Origin: Dietzia alimentaria 72
GTDB lineage: Bacteria; Actinomycetota; Actinomycetes; Mycobacteriales; Mycobacteriaceae
Length of the DNA: 54,865 bases
NCBI RefSeq assembly: GCF_000226215.1
Contig: NZ_AGFF01000019.1
Location: 1 to 54,865 of the forward strand
Reading direction: 5' to 3'
Notes under the pieces: generated by a model
Databases searched by the model: none
Told to the model about the DNA's origin: nothing
Seen by the model: only the letters and a program-made list of their open reading frames with translations
Shown here: positions 37,489 to 46,053 of the stretch, piece by piece
How the letters are laid out: each line of letters starts with the position of its first letter
Position numbering within the stretch: position 1 is the stretch's first letter
Made by a program: the position numbers and the translations under genes

Positions 37489-38249
37489 GCCGGACCGAAG
37501 CCCGCCCCGGCCAGAACGCGGCGGCCGTCGGGGCCGGTGACTGCGTCGACGAACTGCCGGGCCAATGCGGAGTCGCCGGCGCGGTCGAGAACCGCGATGG
37601 GATAGCGGTTGGGCGTCTCCTCGGCTCCGGCGATGGGGATCTGCTCGACCTCGTCCGCGACGGCGCGGGCGTCGGTCGTGTACACGATCCCGGCGTCGGC
37701 CTCACCGGAAGTGACCTTGCCGCGGACGTCCGTAACCTTGGACTCCTCGCTCACGGGTCGGAGCTCCACCCCGGCCGACGCCGCCAACGACCGGGTGGCG
37801 CTTCCGCAGGGGACGCCGTCCGCACACACGACCAGGCGGCTGCCGTCCAGTGAACTGTCGAGACCCGTGATGCCCGCGGGGTTGCCGGGAGGGGTGATGA
37901 GCGTGAGCACATTGGTGGCGAACACCGACGGCTCGCCCGCGACCAGGCCCTCCGAGACCGCGCGGTCCATGTTCCGGATATCGGCGGAGGCGAACACGTC
38001 CGCGGGCGCGCCACCTGAGATCTGGTCGACCAGGCCGGAGGACCCGTCGAACGAAAACCTCACGTCGACGCCAGGATGGTCCTGTTCGAAGCCTTCGGCG
38101 ATCTCGGAGAAGGCGTCGGCGAGCGAGGCCGCGGCGAACACCGTGAGCTGCCGCGTCCCGTTGTCGTCGTCACCCTCCGACGCGCAGCCCGAGAGCGATG
38201 CCAGCGCCACGGCGGCTCCCACCAGTGCGATCGAGGCCCGCCGGATCAT
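37485..38249 (-). CDS. modA: Molybdate-binding lipoprotein
   Basis: ModA is the extracytoplasmic molybdate receptor. The 254-residue precursor has a signal with lipobox LSGC (Cys about residue 21), then LTVFAAASLADAFSEI, FSFDGSSGLVDQISGGAPADVFASAD and SGEADAGIVYTTDA, with oxyanion-binding Ser residues in the two Ala/Ser motifs. ATG 38249 is chosen because the signal peptide begins there; it overlaps the stop of the upstream HTH-TOBE gene. Confidence 0.93.
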   Translation of the reverse strand: MIRRASIALVGAAVALASLSGCASEGDDDNGTRQLTVFAAASLADAFSEIAEGFEQDHPGVDVRFSFDGSSGLVDQISGGAPADVFASADIRNMDRAVSEGLVAGEPSVFATNVLTLITPPGNPAGITGLDSSLDGSRLVVCADGVPCGSATRSLAASAGVELRPVSEESKVTDVRGKVTSGEADAGIVYTTDARAVADEVEQIPIAGAEETPNRYPIAVLDRAGDSALARQFVDAVTGPDGRRVLAGAGFGPA

Positions 38250-38644
38250 TCCGGGGTCCCTTCGATCACGACGCTGGTGGCTTTGACCCGCGCGGTGGCG
38301 AGCGATCCCGGTTCGAGTCCCAGCTCGCGGACCGCTTCTGTCGAGATCAGCGACACGACCCGGTAGGGGCCGCACTGGAGCTCCACCTGTGACATCACCG
38401 CGTCGGAATGGACGGCCGTGACCAGGCCGCGAAAGTTGTTGCGCGCACTGACGGCGTCAGCAGCGGCTGGCTCACGGGAGGAAGCGCGTTCCTGGGACAG
38501 ACGGGCGAGCTCGGCGCCGTCCACAACTCGGCGCCCGGAGGCGTCCAGCTGTGCGGTGAGCTCACCCCGCTCGATTGACCTGCGGACGGTGTCGTCACTA
38601 ACCCCGAGAAGCGTTGCCGCCTCACTGATTCGCATCTGCCTCAT
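38246..38644 (-). CDS. HTH-TOBE molybdate-responsive protein
   Basis: This 132-residue protein has an N-terminal excisionase/MerR-like helix-turn-helix (MRISEAATLLGVSDDTVRRSIERGEL) and a C-terminal TOBE/Mop domain (about 67-130: NNFRGLVTAVHSDAVMSQVELQCGPYRVVSLIS). That layout suggests a molybdate-sensing DNA-binding regulator. It is the first gene of the mod operon and overlaps modA by 4 nt. ATG 38644 fits a leaderless transcript from the TATAGT 7 nt upstream; an internal ATG at 38635 has GAGG before it. Confidence 0.85.
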   Translation of the reverse strand: MRQMRISEAATLLGVSDDTVRRSIERGELTAQLDASGRRVVDGAELARLSQERASSREPAAADAVSARNNFRGLVTAVHSDAVMSQVELQCGPYRVVSLISTEAVRELGLEPGSLATARVKATSVVIEGTPE

Positions 38645-38651
38645 AAACGAG

Positions 38652-38657
38652 ACTATA
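38652..38657 (-). promoter_or_regulatory. -10 element of the mod operon
   Basis: On the minus strand TATAGT is followed by 7 nt and ATG 38644. It overlaps two GTTTAT copies (38660-38655 and 38648-38643) spaced 12 nt apart, a possible binding site for the autoregulator. Confidence 0.5.
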
Positions 38658-38729
38658 AACCCTCAAATGCGGGAATGGGCCTCTGATGGTGAGGACGACA
38701 GCGGCGAACCCCCGCGGAACCACCAGGGG

Positions 38730-39224
38730 CTAGCGGTAATTAGAGAACTGTAGAGCGACCTCGAAGTCGGCGCCCTTGAGCAGCGAGATGCAGGTCTGGA
38801 GGTCGTCGCGCTTCTTGGACGACACCCGGATCTCTTCGCCCTGGATCTGCGCCTTGACGCCCTTGGGGCCCTCGTCGCGCAGGAGCTTGGTGATCTTTTT
38901 GGCGTTCTCCTTGTCGATGCCCTGCTTGAGGGTGCCGACCAGGCGGAAGCCCTTACCGGATGGCATGGGGTCGCCCACCTCGAGCGCCTTCATGCTCAGC
39001 CCGCGACGGACCAGCTTCTCGATGAACACGTCCTTGGCGGCCAGCACGCGGTCCTCGGTGGCGGCCGTGATCTCGACCGCGTCTTCGCCCTTCCACTCGA
39101 TGCCGGCGTCGGTACCGCGGAAATCGAATCGGGTGCCCAGCTCCTTGGCGGCCTGGTTGAGTGCGTTGTCCACCTCCTGGCGGTCGAACTCCGAAACGAT
39201 GTCAAACGAGGACTCCGAGGCCAT
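38730..39224 (-). CDS. yajQ: YajQ family nucleotide/c-di-GMP-binding protein
   Basis: This 164-residue protein is a complete YajQ (DUF520). It begins [33 protein letters not shown] and ends [31 protein letters not shown]. Some family members bind cyclic di-GMP and one acts as a transcription co-regulator; in mycobacteria the role is undefined. AGGAGA precedes the ATG. It diverges from the tRNA-Tyr gene, as in Mycobacterium. Confidence 0.93.
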   Translation of the reverse strand: MASESSFDIVSEFDRQEVDNALNQAAKELGTRFDFRGTDAGIEWKGEDAVEITAATEDRVLAAKDVFIEKLVRRGLSMKALEVGDPMPSGKGFRLVGTLKQGIDKENAKKITKLLRDEGPKGVKAQIQGEEIRVSSKKRDDLQTCISLLKGADFEVALQFSNYR

Positions 39225-39336
39225 GGATGCTCTCCTGACGTGGCGGGGTGGATGGTCCCGGCCAGGCTACCCGCCCCCGATTTGGCACCGGGGGGCACGC
39301 GCGTTGTAGTGTGTCTCTGCACCCTGCGGGGTGCAC

Positions 39337-39418
39337 GCCAGATTGCCCGAGCGGCCAAAGGGAGCGGATTGTAAATCCGTCGGCTTAGCCTTCGTTGGTT
39401 CGAATCCATCATCTGGCA
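39337..39418 (+). tRNA. tRNA-Tyr (GTA)
   Basis: Acceptor GCCAGAT pairs with ATCTGGC. The anticodon loop ATTGTAAAT gives GTA, and the long variable arm is typical of tRNA-Tyr. TTCGAAT forms the T-loop. No encoded CCA is evident. Confidence 0.96.
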
Positions 39419-39423
39419 CGCGA

Positions 39424-39446
39424 GACCCCCGCCACAAGCGGGGGTC
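39424..39446 (+). terminator. Terminator after tRNA-Tyr
   Basis: GACCCCCGC and GCGGGGGTC pair around CACAA, 5 nt after the tRNA, followed by TTCGTGCATTT. Confidence 0.8.
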
Positions 39447-39468
39447 TTCGTGCATTTAGGGGCCGCGC

Positions 39469-39474
39469 TACTGT
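39469..39474 (+). promoter_or_regulatory. -10 element of the carotenoid operon
   Basis: TACTGT is followed by 6 nt and GTG 39481, with no ribosome binding site. This fits a leaderless crtE transcript. The -35 is not clear. Confidence 0.5.
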
Positions 39475-39480
39475 GACGGC

Positions 39481-40668
39481 GTGACTAATCGAGACGTGAC
39501 GGTGGCCGGAGTCACGCCCCGTCGCGTCCATGTGCGGAATAATGATGCCGTGGGACACATCCGCAGCGAGGTCGGCTACGAACCACCGTCCATGACACTG
39601 GATTCGGTTACCGCCGCACACCGGTTGGCGGCCCTCGAGCTGCCCGCGGGGCTGGGACCCGCGGCTGCCGCTCTCATGGATGATCTCGGCCGCTCCACCC
39701 GCGCCGGTAAAGGGATGCGGTCAGCGCTCTTCGAGGCCGTATTCGACGCGACCGTCCGGGACGACGTGTCCCACGGCGCCGACGCGGACAGCACGGACGT
39801 GGGCGCGACAGACGTGCGCGCGGCGGCGGGCGAAGCCCTCGAGTTGCTGCACGAGGCATTTCTCGTCCACGACGACCTCGCCGACGGTGACGACCACCGC
39901 CGTGGCCGTCTCAACCTCCAAGGCCTCACGACCGCACGAGCGGTGGATGCCGGCGCGACGGCGGAGACCGCGTCTCAGCTCGGGATGGTGGGTGCGTTGA
40001 TGGGTGGCGACCTGTTGCTGGTCACCGCGATGGCCGGATTCGCCCGCCTGCCGGTTCCCGCGCAGGTGTTGCACCGGGTTTTGGACGAGGTGAACGCCGC
40101 CGTGGTTGCCTCGATCGCCGGCGAGTACGCGGACGTGCACGGCGCGGCCGCCGACGCGCCCGCCGATCACGATCGCGCCCTGGCTATCGGCGCCGCCAAG
40201 ACCGCGGCATATTCGGTGACGCTGCCGCTGGTGCTGGGCGCGATCCTCGGCGGCGCGCCGGAGGACGCGATCGCCCAACTGCGGCAGGTCGGCCGTCACC
40301 TGGGGACGGCATACCAGGTCATCGACGACGTGCTGGGTGTGTTCGGAGACCCGGCGGTGACCGGAAAGTCCAACACCGGCGACCTCGTCCGGCGCGCGCC
40401 GACTGTCCTGATGGCGTACGCCGCCACCACGCAGGCCTGGCCCCGGATCGACGAGGCCCTCAGCGGCTCGGGCCATCCCGGCGCGCGAACCGACCCGGGC
40501 GCGGCCCGCGAATTGTTGCGCGCATGTGGTGCCCGCGAGTATGCCCTCGAGGTGGCCGGGGACCTGGTTGCCGCCGCGCGAGCGGTCCTTGATTCCCCGG
40601 CCGTGCCGCGCGAACTGCGGGCCGCACTCGAGCCCCACCTGGCCACCGCCCTGGAAAGGACCCGATGA
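39481..40668 (+). CDS. crtE: Geranylgeranyl diphosphate synthase
   Basis: CrtE/IdsA makes the C20 precursor for phytoene. The 395-residue protein has GKGMRSALFEAV, the first Asp-rich motif in HDDLADGDDHRRGR (131-143; DDLAD), and the second in YQVIDDVLGVFGD. It differs clearly from the polyprenyl synthase at 34200. It leads the crtE-crtB-crtI-lbtA-lbtBC operon, in which every junction overlaps by 4 nt. GTG 39481 is kept because it fits a leaderless -10, although the first 40 residues are not conserved-looking; ATG at 39592 is an alternative. Confidence 0.9.
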   Translation: MTNRDVTVAGVTPRRVHVRNNDAVGHIRSEVGYEPPSMTLDSVTAAHRLAALELPAGLGPAAAALMDDLGRSTRAGKGMRSALFEAVFDATVRDDVSHGADADSTDVGATDVRAAAGEALELLHEAFLVHDDLADGDDHRRGRLNLQGLTTARAVDAGATAETASQLGMVGALMGGDLLLVTAMAGFARLPVPAQVLHRVLDEVNAAVVASIAGEYADVHGAAADAPADHDRALAIGAAKTAAYSVTLPLVLGAILGGAPEDAIAQLRQVGRHLGTAYQVIDDVLGVFGDPAVTGKSNTGDLVRRAPTVLMAYAATTQAWPRIDEALSGSGHPGARTDPGAARELLRACGAREYALEVAGDLVAAARAVLDSPAVPRELRAALEPHLATALERTR

Positions 40669-41546
40669 CCGTCAAGAGCCCCCACCAAGAGTTCACCGAG
40701 GCCGCGCGGAAGTGCAGCGAGGTGATCCTGCGCCGGTACTCGACGTCGTTCGCTCTGGCGTGCCGTCTACTCGCGCCCGATACCCGGCCGCACGTCGCCG
40801 CGATCTACGCGTGGGCGCGGGTGGGTGACGAGGTGGTCGACGGGGCGATGAACGACCCCGCCGCGGCCCGGGAACTGATCGCCGAGGCCCGACGCCGAAC
40901 CCATCGCGCGATCGAGCAGGGGCTGGACCCGGACCCCGTGACGCACGCGTTCGCCGATACCGCCCGCCGCTTCGGGATTGACGCCAGACTGGTGGACCCG
41001 TTCTACGATTCGATGGAGGCGGACCTCGACATCACGGAGCACACCGAGGAGTCGCTTCGCCGCTACATTCACGGGTCGGCCGAGGTGATCGGCGAGATGT
41101 GTCTGAGGACGTTCGCCGGTGGGGGACTGGGCGACGACGACGAGACGGCCGCGGGAGCGCGCGCACTCGGTTCGGCGTTCCAGAAGGTGAACTTCCTCCG
41201 AGATGTCCGGGAAGACTTCATGGACCTCGGTCGCAACTACCTGCCGGGACGTGACCCGCGCGCGCTGACGGAGCGGGATGTGCGTGAGTTGGCCGACGAT
41301 GTGGATACCGATCTGCGGTTGGCTCGCGTCGCGATCGCGTCGATCCCCGGCCGCGACCGCCTGGCTGTGGCGGCAGCCCATGATCTGTTCGCCGAACTCA
41401 ACGACCGGCTGCGGGCCGCCGGCGCGGTGCGCGTGAGCGCCGGTCGGGTGCGAGTTCCAGATCCGGTGAAGATAGCGGTGATCGGTCGAGCGGCCGCGGG
41501 CAGGGGCCGGACCTCTCAGCACAATGGAAAGGTGGCGACCCGATGA
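40665..41546 (+). CDS. crtB: Phytoene synthase
   Basis: CrtB condenses two GGPP into phytoene. The 293-residue protein has YSTSFALACRLL, the first Asp motif DEVVD (55-59), HGSAEVIGEMCLRTF, and the second Asp-rich motif in FLRDVREDFMDLGRNYLP. It overlaps crtE and crtI by 4 nt on each side (ATGA), showing tight coupling. Confidence 0.95.
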   Translation: MTVKSPHQEFTEAARKCSEVILRRYSTSFALACRLLAPDTRPHVAAIYAWARVGDEVVDGAMNDPAAARELIAEARRRTHRAIEQGLDPDPVTHAFADTARRFGIDARLVDPFYDSMEADLDITEHTEESLRRYIHGSAEVIGEMCLRTFAGGGLGDDDETAAGARALGSAFQKVNFLRDVREDFMDLGRNYLPGRDPRALTERDVRELADDVDTDLRLARVAIASIPGRDRLAVAAAHDLFAELNDRLRAAGAVRVSAGRVRVPDPVKIAVIGRAAAGRGRTSQHNGKVATR

Positions 41547-43210
41547 GCGCACGGACAGCTCCGGCAGGGCCGGTCGTGGTGGTGGGCGGAGGCATCGCGG
41601 GCCTGGCCACGGCTGCGTTGCTCGCCCGTGAGGGCCGTGACGTGACGCTCGTGGAGGCCTGCGACGAAGTCGGTGGACGTGCGGGTAGTTGGTCGCGTGG
41701 CGGGTTCCGCTTCGACACCGGCCCGTCCTGGTATCTCATGCCCGAGGTCTTTGACCACTTCTTCCGCCTCTGTGGCACCTCCGCCGAGGAGCAGCTGGAC
41801 CTGGCGCGCCTCGATCCCGGCTACCGCGTCTACTTCGAGAACCGCACAGAGCCGGTGGACATCTACTCGGACCGGGCGGCGTCCACCGCGTTGTTCGAGT
41901 CTCTCGAGCCGGGTGCCGGAGCCGCCCTCGGCAAGTACCTCGACTCCGCCCGCACCACGTACGACCTCGCGCTGAAGCGATTCCTTTACACCAACTTCAC
42001 CTCGTACCCGGCCCTGGTCCGCCGTGACGTCCTGGCCCGTGCGGGAGCGCTGGTCGCCCGGCTGGTGCAGCCGCTGCATTCGTTCGTGGCCCGCCGGTTC
42101 ACCGATCGCCGAATCCAGCAAATCTTGGGCTATCCGGCGGTCTTCCTGGGGTCCTCGCCGTACCTGGCGCCCTCGATCTACCACCTGATGAGCCACCTCG
42201 ACCTCACCGACGGGGTGCTCTATCCGCGAGGTGGGTTCACCGAGCTCATCGCGGCGGTCCGGCGGGTGGCCGAGCAGCAAGGGGTGCGCATTCACACGGG
42301 CACCGAGGCGATCGCGCTGGAGACCGCCGACCCCGCCACCGCCGCCGCACGGGGCGGACAGCGGCGTGGACGGGTCCGGCCCGCGGTGACGGGCGTCCGG
42401 GTGCGCGATCGGCACGGTGCCGAGCGGACGATCCCGGCCGGCCTCGTCGTCGGTGCGGCGGACCTGCACCACCTGGAGACCCGCTGGTTGCCGGAGGAAC
42501 TGCGCACCTACCCGCAGTCCTACTGGGACAAGCGCATGCCGGGGCCGGGCGCCCTGCTGTTATTGCTCGGTGTCCGCGGCGAGCTGCCGCAGCTGGCGCA
42601 TCACACGCTGCTGTTCACCGACAGGTGGGAGGAGGGCTTCGACGCCATCTTCGGGGACCAGCCGCACATCCCCGACCCCGCCTCGCTCTACGTCTGTCGT
42701 CCGAGCGCGACCGACGCCGACCCCGCAGCAGGTGTCGCGCCGGAGGGACACGAGAACCTCTTCGTGCTGGTTCCCATCCCCGCGGATCCCGGCCTGGGCC
42801 ACGGCGGCGTGGACGGCGACGGCGATCAGGCCATCGAGGCGGCCGCCGATCAGGCCATCGCCCAGATCGCTGGCTGGACGGGCATCGACGACCTCGCAGA
42901 GCGGATCGTCGTGCGCCGGACCATCGCGCCCGCCGATCTGGAGGACGAGCTCGGAGCCTGGCGCGGCACCGCCCTCGGCCCGGCCCACACGCTGGCGCAG
43001 AGCGCGTTCTTCCGGACCCGCAACGTGAGCAAGCACGTCGACGGACTCTATTACGCGGGTGCGTCCACGATCCCCGGGATCGGCCTGCCCATGTGCCTCA
43101 TCAGCGCCGAGTTGGTGCTCAAGCACGTCCGCGGCGACACCAGTACCGCGCCGGTGGCCGAGCCGGGCGGGGGCACGGTCTTCGACCGCCACACGGTGGC
43201 GGGCGGATGA
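41543..43210 (+). CDS. crtI: Phytoene desaturase
   Basis: CrtI desaturates phytoene to lycopene. The 555-residue flavoprotein has the FAD motif VVVVGGGIAGLATAALLAREG (about 11-31), GGRAGSWSRGGFRFDTGPSWYLMPE, and the C-terminal GLYYAGASTIPGIGLPMCLISAELV, the CrtI signature. The length is normal. It carries a 14-residue low-complexity insert near 250-275. The stop overlaps the lbtA start. Confidence 0.95.
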   Translation: MSARTAPAGPVVVVGGGIAGLATAALLAREGRDVTLVEACDEVGGRAGSWSRGGFRFDTGPSWYLMPEVFDHFFRLCGTSAEEQLDLARLDPGYRVYFENRTEPVDIYSDRAASTALFESLEPGAGAALGKYLDSARTTYDLALKRFLYTNFTSYPALVRRDVLARAGALVARLVQPLHSFVARRFTDRRIQQILGYPAVFLGSSPYLAPSIYHLMSHLDLTDGVLYPRGGFTELIAAVRRVAEQQGVRIHTGTEAIALETADPATAAARGGQRRGRVRPAVTGVRVRDRHGAERTIPAGLVVGAADLHHLETRWLPEELRTYPQSYWDKRMPGPGALLLLLGVRGELPQLAHHTLLFTDRWEEGFDAIFGDQPHIPDPASLYVCRPSATDADPAAGVAPEGHENLFVLVPIPADPGLGHGGVDGDGDQAIEAAADQAIAQIAGWTGIDDLAERIVVRRTIAPADLEDELGAWRGTALGPAHTLAQSAFFRTRNVSKHVDGLYYAGASTIPGIGLPMCLISAELVLKHVRGDTSTAPVAEPGGGTVFDRHTVAGG

Positions 43211-43551
43211 TCGGGCTGGCTTATCTGGCGGTCCAGCTGGTGTCGTTCGTCGGGATCGCGGTAATCGACCACCGCTGGAAGCTCGCCGCCTTCCGTTCGC
43301 CGGCCGCCACAGCTCTCACCGTGACTGCCGCTGTGTCGCTCCTGCTCACGTGGGATGTGCTCGGGGTACGCAGCGGTGTGTTCTTCCGCGGGCAGACCGA
43401 CTTCATGACGGGGCTGCAGATCGCACCGGAGATCCCGGTCGAGGAGCTCGTCTTTCTGACATTCCTGTCGTACCTCGCGCTGGTCTGCGCCACCGGTGTA
43501 CTCACAATCGTCGAGCACATCGGTGCACGGCAGACACGGGAGCGCCCGTGA
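43207..43551 (+). CDS. lbtA: C50 carotenoid cyclase subunit (CrtYe/LbtA type)
   Basis: This 114-residue membrane protein is one half of a heterodimeric lycopene cyclase domain. It has three helices and the conserved DFMTGLQIAPEIPVEELVFL, with the PVEE motif between helices. Together with the LbtB part of the next protein it would cyclise the elongated C50 carotenoid. ATG 43207 overlaps the crtI stop; the stop overlaps the lbtBC GTG. Confidence 0.9.
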   Translation: MIGLAYLAVQLVSFVGIAVIDHRWKLAAFRSPAATALTVTAAVSLLLTWDVLGVRSGVFFRGQTDFMTGLQIAPEIPVEELVFLTFLSYLALVCATGVLTIVEHIGARQTRERP

Positions 43552-44816
43552 CCAGCATCTACACGACCATCAATCTCACCATGGCCATCCCCGTGGTGGC
43601 GGCGGCGCTGCTCGCGGCGTGGCGCCTGCGCGGGGCCGAGCGGCGTCGCTGGCTGGTCGGTGTCGGCGGGTCCGCGGTGGTGCTCCTGGTCCTCACAGCG
43701 ATTTTTGACAACCTCATGATCGCCGCCGGACTCGTGGCCTACGACGACTCCCTCACCAGCGGCATTTTTGTGGGACTGGCCCCGCTCGAGGACTTCTCGT
43801 ACGCCATCGCCACGGCGGTGTTCGTGCCCTCTGTGTGGTCGGTGCTCACCGCGGGGCCGCGCTCGGGCGACCGGGGTGCGGGGGCCGAGGACTCAGCAGT
43901 GGAGGTCGACGACGACGAGGCCAGCACCCCCGGGCGGCCCGCGTCGCCGGGACTTCTGACGGTCCTGTTCTGGTCGTCCCGCCCCGTGTCGTGGGTCAAT
44001 ACCGCGGCCCCGTTCGGTTTGGCCTACTTCCTGGCCACCGGCGGGTTCGACCTGGTGGGCGTCGTCGGGACGATCTTTTTCCTGGTGCCGTACAACCTCG
44101 CGATGTACGGGATCAACGACGTCTTTGACTACGAGTCGGACCTGCGCAATCCCCGCAAGGGCGGGGTCGAGGGCTCGGTTCTCGACCGTTCGCGGCACCG
44201 GGCGACCCTCATCGCGTCAGCGGTGTCGACGGTGCCGTTCCTCGTGTTCCTGGTGGCTGTCGGCACGATCGAGTCGTCGCTGTGGCTGGCGGTCAGCGCC
44301 TTCGCGGTGATCGCCTACAGCGCCAAGGGTCTGCGGTTCAAGGAGATCCCCTTCCTGGATTCGGTGACCTCGGCGTTCCACTTCGCCTCCCCGGCGATCG
44401 TGGGCTGGACGATCGCCGGCGCCGACCTCACCGGCGGGGTATGGGTGTGCCTGATCGCGTTCCTGCTGTGGGGTGCGGCGTCGCAGTCGTTCGGGGCCGT
44501 GCAGGATGTGCGCTTCGATCGCGAGGCGGGACTGAAGTCGGTCGCCACCGTGCTGGGCGCGCGGGCCACGGTGTGGTTCGCCCTGGCCTGCTACGCCGCG
44601 GCGGTGCTGGTGCTGCTCATCGCCGGTCCGTGGCCCGCGTCGGGTGCGGCGTTCGCGATCCTGCCCTACCTGGCCACGGTGGCCGCCTACGGACGGGTCG
44701 ACGACGCGACCGCGGAGAAGACCCACGAGGGCTGGGAGCGATTCTTGGTGCTCAACATGCTGGCCGGGTTCTGCGTGACCCAGCTCATCCTCTGGTCGGT
44801 GCTGGTGTGGGCCTGA
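43548..44816 (+). CDS. lbtBC: Fused C50 carotenoid cyclase subunit / lycopene elongase
   Basis: This 422-residue protein joins a CrtYf/LbtB cyclase half (about 1-110, with FDNLMIAAGLVAYDDS and GLAPLEDFSYAI) to a UbiA-type lycopene elongase (about 140-422, CrtEb/LbtC). The elongase motifs are NDVFDYESDLRNPRK and the second Asp site VQDVRFDREAGLKS. It adds C5 units to lycopene. In Corynebacterium these are separate genes; the fused form is as I recall it from Dietzia. An acidic, Pro-rich linker (about 105-135) joins the parts. Confidence 0.92.
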   Translation: MTSIYTTINLTMAIPVVAAALLAAWRLRGAERRRWLVGVGGSAVVLLVLTAIFDNLMIAAGLVAYDDSLTSGIFVGLAPLEDFSYAIATAVFVPSVWSVLTAGPRSGDRGAGAEDSAVEVDDDEASTPGRPASPGLLTVLFWSSRPVSWVNTAAPFGLAYFLATGGFDLVGVVGTIFFLVPYNLAMYGINDVFDYESDLRNPRKGGVEGSVLDRSRHRATLIASAVSTVPFLVFLVAVGTIESSLWLAVSAFAVIAYSAKGLRFKEIPFLDSVTSAFHFASPAIVGWTIAGADLTGGVWVCLIAFLLWGAASQSFGAVQDVRFDREAGLKSVATVLGARATVWFALACYAAAVLVLLIAGPWPASGAAFAILPYLATVAAYGRVDDATAEKTHEGWERFLVLNMLAGFCVTQLILWSVLVWA

Positions 44817-44818
44817 CC

Positions 44819-45541
44819 TCAGCGCCCGACCCGCCCGCGCCACCTCTGTGACGGCGGGCTGGTGCGCCAGTTGCGGAAGATCGTCCGGAACGCGCGGGAG
44901 AAGCGTCGGCGCATGGCCGCGGGATCGTCGAACGGGCGGGCCGAGATGCCCACGGTGAGCGACTTATCCACGACCAGCCGGTCCGCGGCTCCGAACTGGA
45001 ACGACAAATCGATGTCGTCGTGCAGTTCGGGGTCGGTTCGGTCGACACCTTCCCGAACCCGCTCCCACGCGCTGCGGCGCAGGGCCAGGTTCGAACCAAA
45101 AAGCGGGGGGTGGGCCATCGCGGCGCCGACGGAGAGGAAGTACGCGTCCATGTACAGCGCCCGGGCCACCACTGCCCGCCATCCGGACAGGCCGATGAAT
45201 TGGCCCGGCCCGGTGAGCGCGACGAGTTCCGGGTCGCGGGCGAACGCCGCCTCGATTCGCTCCAGCCAGTCGGCACTCGGCCGGGAGTCGGCGTCGAGTC
45301 GGGCGATCACATCGCCTGTGGCCGCGTCGTATCCCGTAGCCGCGGCGGAGGGGATACCGCGGACGGGTTCGGTCACCACCCGGGCACCTGCCTCGAGTGC
45401 CACAGCGGGACTGGTGTCGGTGCAGCCGTTGTCCACCACCACGACCTCGTCGGGCGGGCGCGTCTGCAACCGGAGCGCGTCGAGGCAGCCCGCGAGCTCG
45501 AGGGCATCGTCGAGGACGGGTACCACCACGGAGATGCGCAT
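44819..45541 (-). CDS. Family 2 glycosyltransferase
   Basis: This 240-residue GT-A enzyme starts RISVVVPVLDDALELAGCLDAL, has DEVVVVDNGCTDTS, and the metal-binding DAD (83-85) in IARLDADSRP. HDDIDLSFQF supplies a further acidic motif. ATG 45541 is the natural start. It converges on lbtBC with only 2 bp between stops and no terminator. It might glycosylate the C50 carotenoid, but that rests only on position; lipid or protein substrates are equally possible. Confidence 0.85.
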   Translation of the reverse strand: MRISVVVPVLDDALELAGCLDALRLQTRPPDEVVVVDNGCTDTSPAVALEAGARVVTEPVRGIPSAAATGYDAATGDVIARLDADSRPSADWLERIEAAFARDPELVALTGPGQFIGLSGWRAVVARALYMDAYFLSVGAAMAHPPLFGSNLALRRSAWERVREGVDRTDPELHDDIDLSFQFGAADRLVVDKSLTVGISARPFDDPAAMRRRFSRAFRTIFRNWRTSPPSQRWRGRVGR

Positions 45542-45684
45542 GCGATCATCCTGCCAGCGGTGGACCCCGCGACCCGACCGAGACCTGCGCTGAGCGCGCG
45601 ATTTGTGCCCGGATCGAGCCTGTGTGTAATCTGCTAGAGGCTTACGCGCCGAGCGACCGGAGTACCGGACGCGGAGCGCCGCCG

Positions 45685-45757
45685 GCCCCCTTAGCTCAGT
45701 CGGCAGAGCGTTTCCATGGTAAGGAAAAGGTCGTCGGTTCGATTCCGACAGGGGGCT
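45685..45757 (+). tRNA. tRNA-Thr (GGT)
   Basis: Acceptor GCCCCCT pairs with AGGGGGC; the anticodon loop CATGGTAAG gives GGT. The D-loop AGCTCAGTCGGCAGAGC and T-loop TTCGATTC are standard. Confidence 0.95.
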
Positions 45758-45799
45758 CGCACTGTGCGGGGCGGTTCGATCGTCCGACTGGCAGCGCAT

Positions 45800-45873
45800 G
45801 CCGGTGTAGCTCAGCTGGTTAGAGCGCACGACTCATAATCGTGAGGTCGGGGGATCGAGTCCCCCCACCGGTA
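45800..45873 (+). tRNA. tRNA-Met (CAT)
   Basis: Acceptor GCCGGTG pairs with CACCGGT, with a terminal G-U. The anticodon loop CTCATAA gives CAT. The D-stem AGCTCAGCTGGTTAGAGC matches elongator-type tRNA-Met. It is followed directly by a terminator hairpin. Confidence 0.94.
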
Positions 45874-45884
45874 CGACGAATCCA

Positions 45885-45917
45885 CGAAAGCCGCCCGTTC
45901 CGCACGGGCGGCTTTCG
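45885..45917 (+). terminator. Terminator after the tRNA-Thr/tRNA-Met pair
   Basis: CGAAAGCCGCCCG and CGGGCGGCTTTCG pair perfectly around TTCCGCA, followed by TCATTTT. Confidence 0.88.
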
Positions 45918-45920
45918 TCA

Positions 45921-45959
45921 TTTTCTGCGCCAGCTCGTGGCGCACACAGCTGCAGAAAA
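45921..45959 (+). promoter_or_regulatory. Structured leader with competing pairings
   Basis: TTTTCTGC (45921-45928) can pair with GCAGAAAA (45952-45959), CAGCT with AGCTG, and GCGCCA (45927-45932) with TGGCGC (45938-45943). The inner and outer pairings share bases, so they may be exclusive. It lies 95 nt before the oxoamine synthase start and could be an attenuator or part of the preceding terminator. Confidence 0.35.
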
Positions 45960-46053
45960 AAGCCCGCAGCTAAAGAAAAAGTTGTCCCGGCTCCACCCAT
46001 CCGAACCCTGATCCGTCGCGAAGTCCGAGAACCCGACGGACAAGGATTCGCCC

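Noticed and set aside
44819-45541. Naming the GT2 as crtX
   Set aside because: CrtX enzymes of other pathways are a different family, and only position links this gene to carotenoids.
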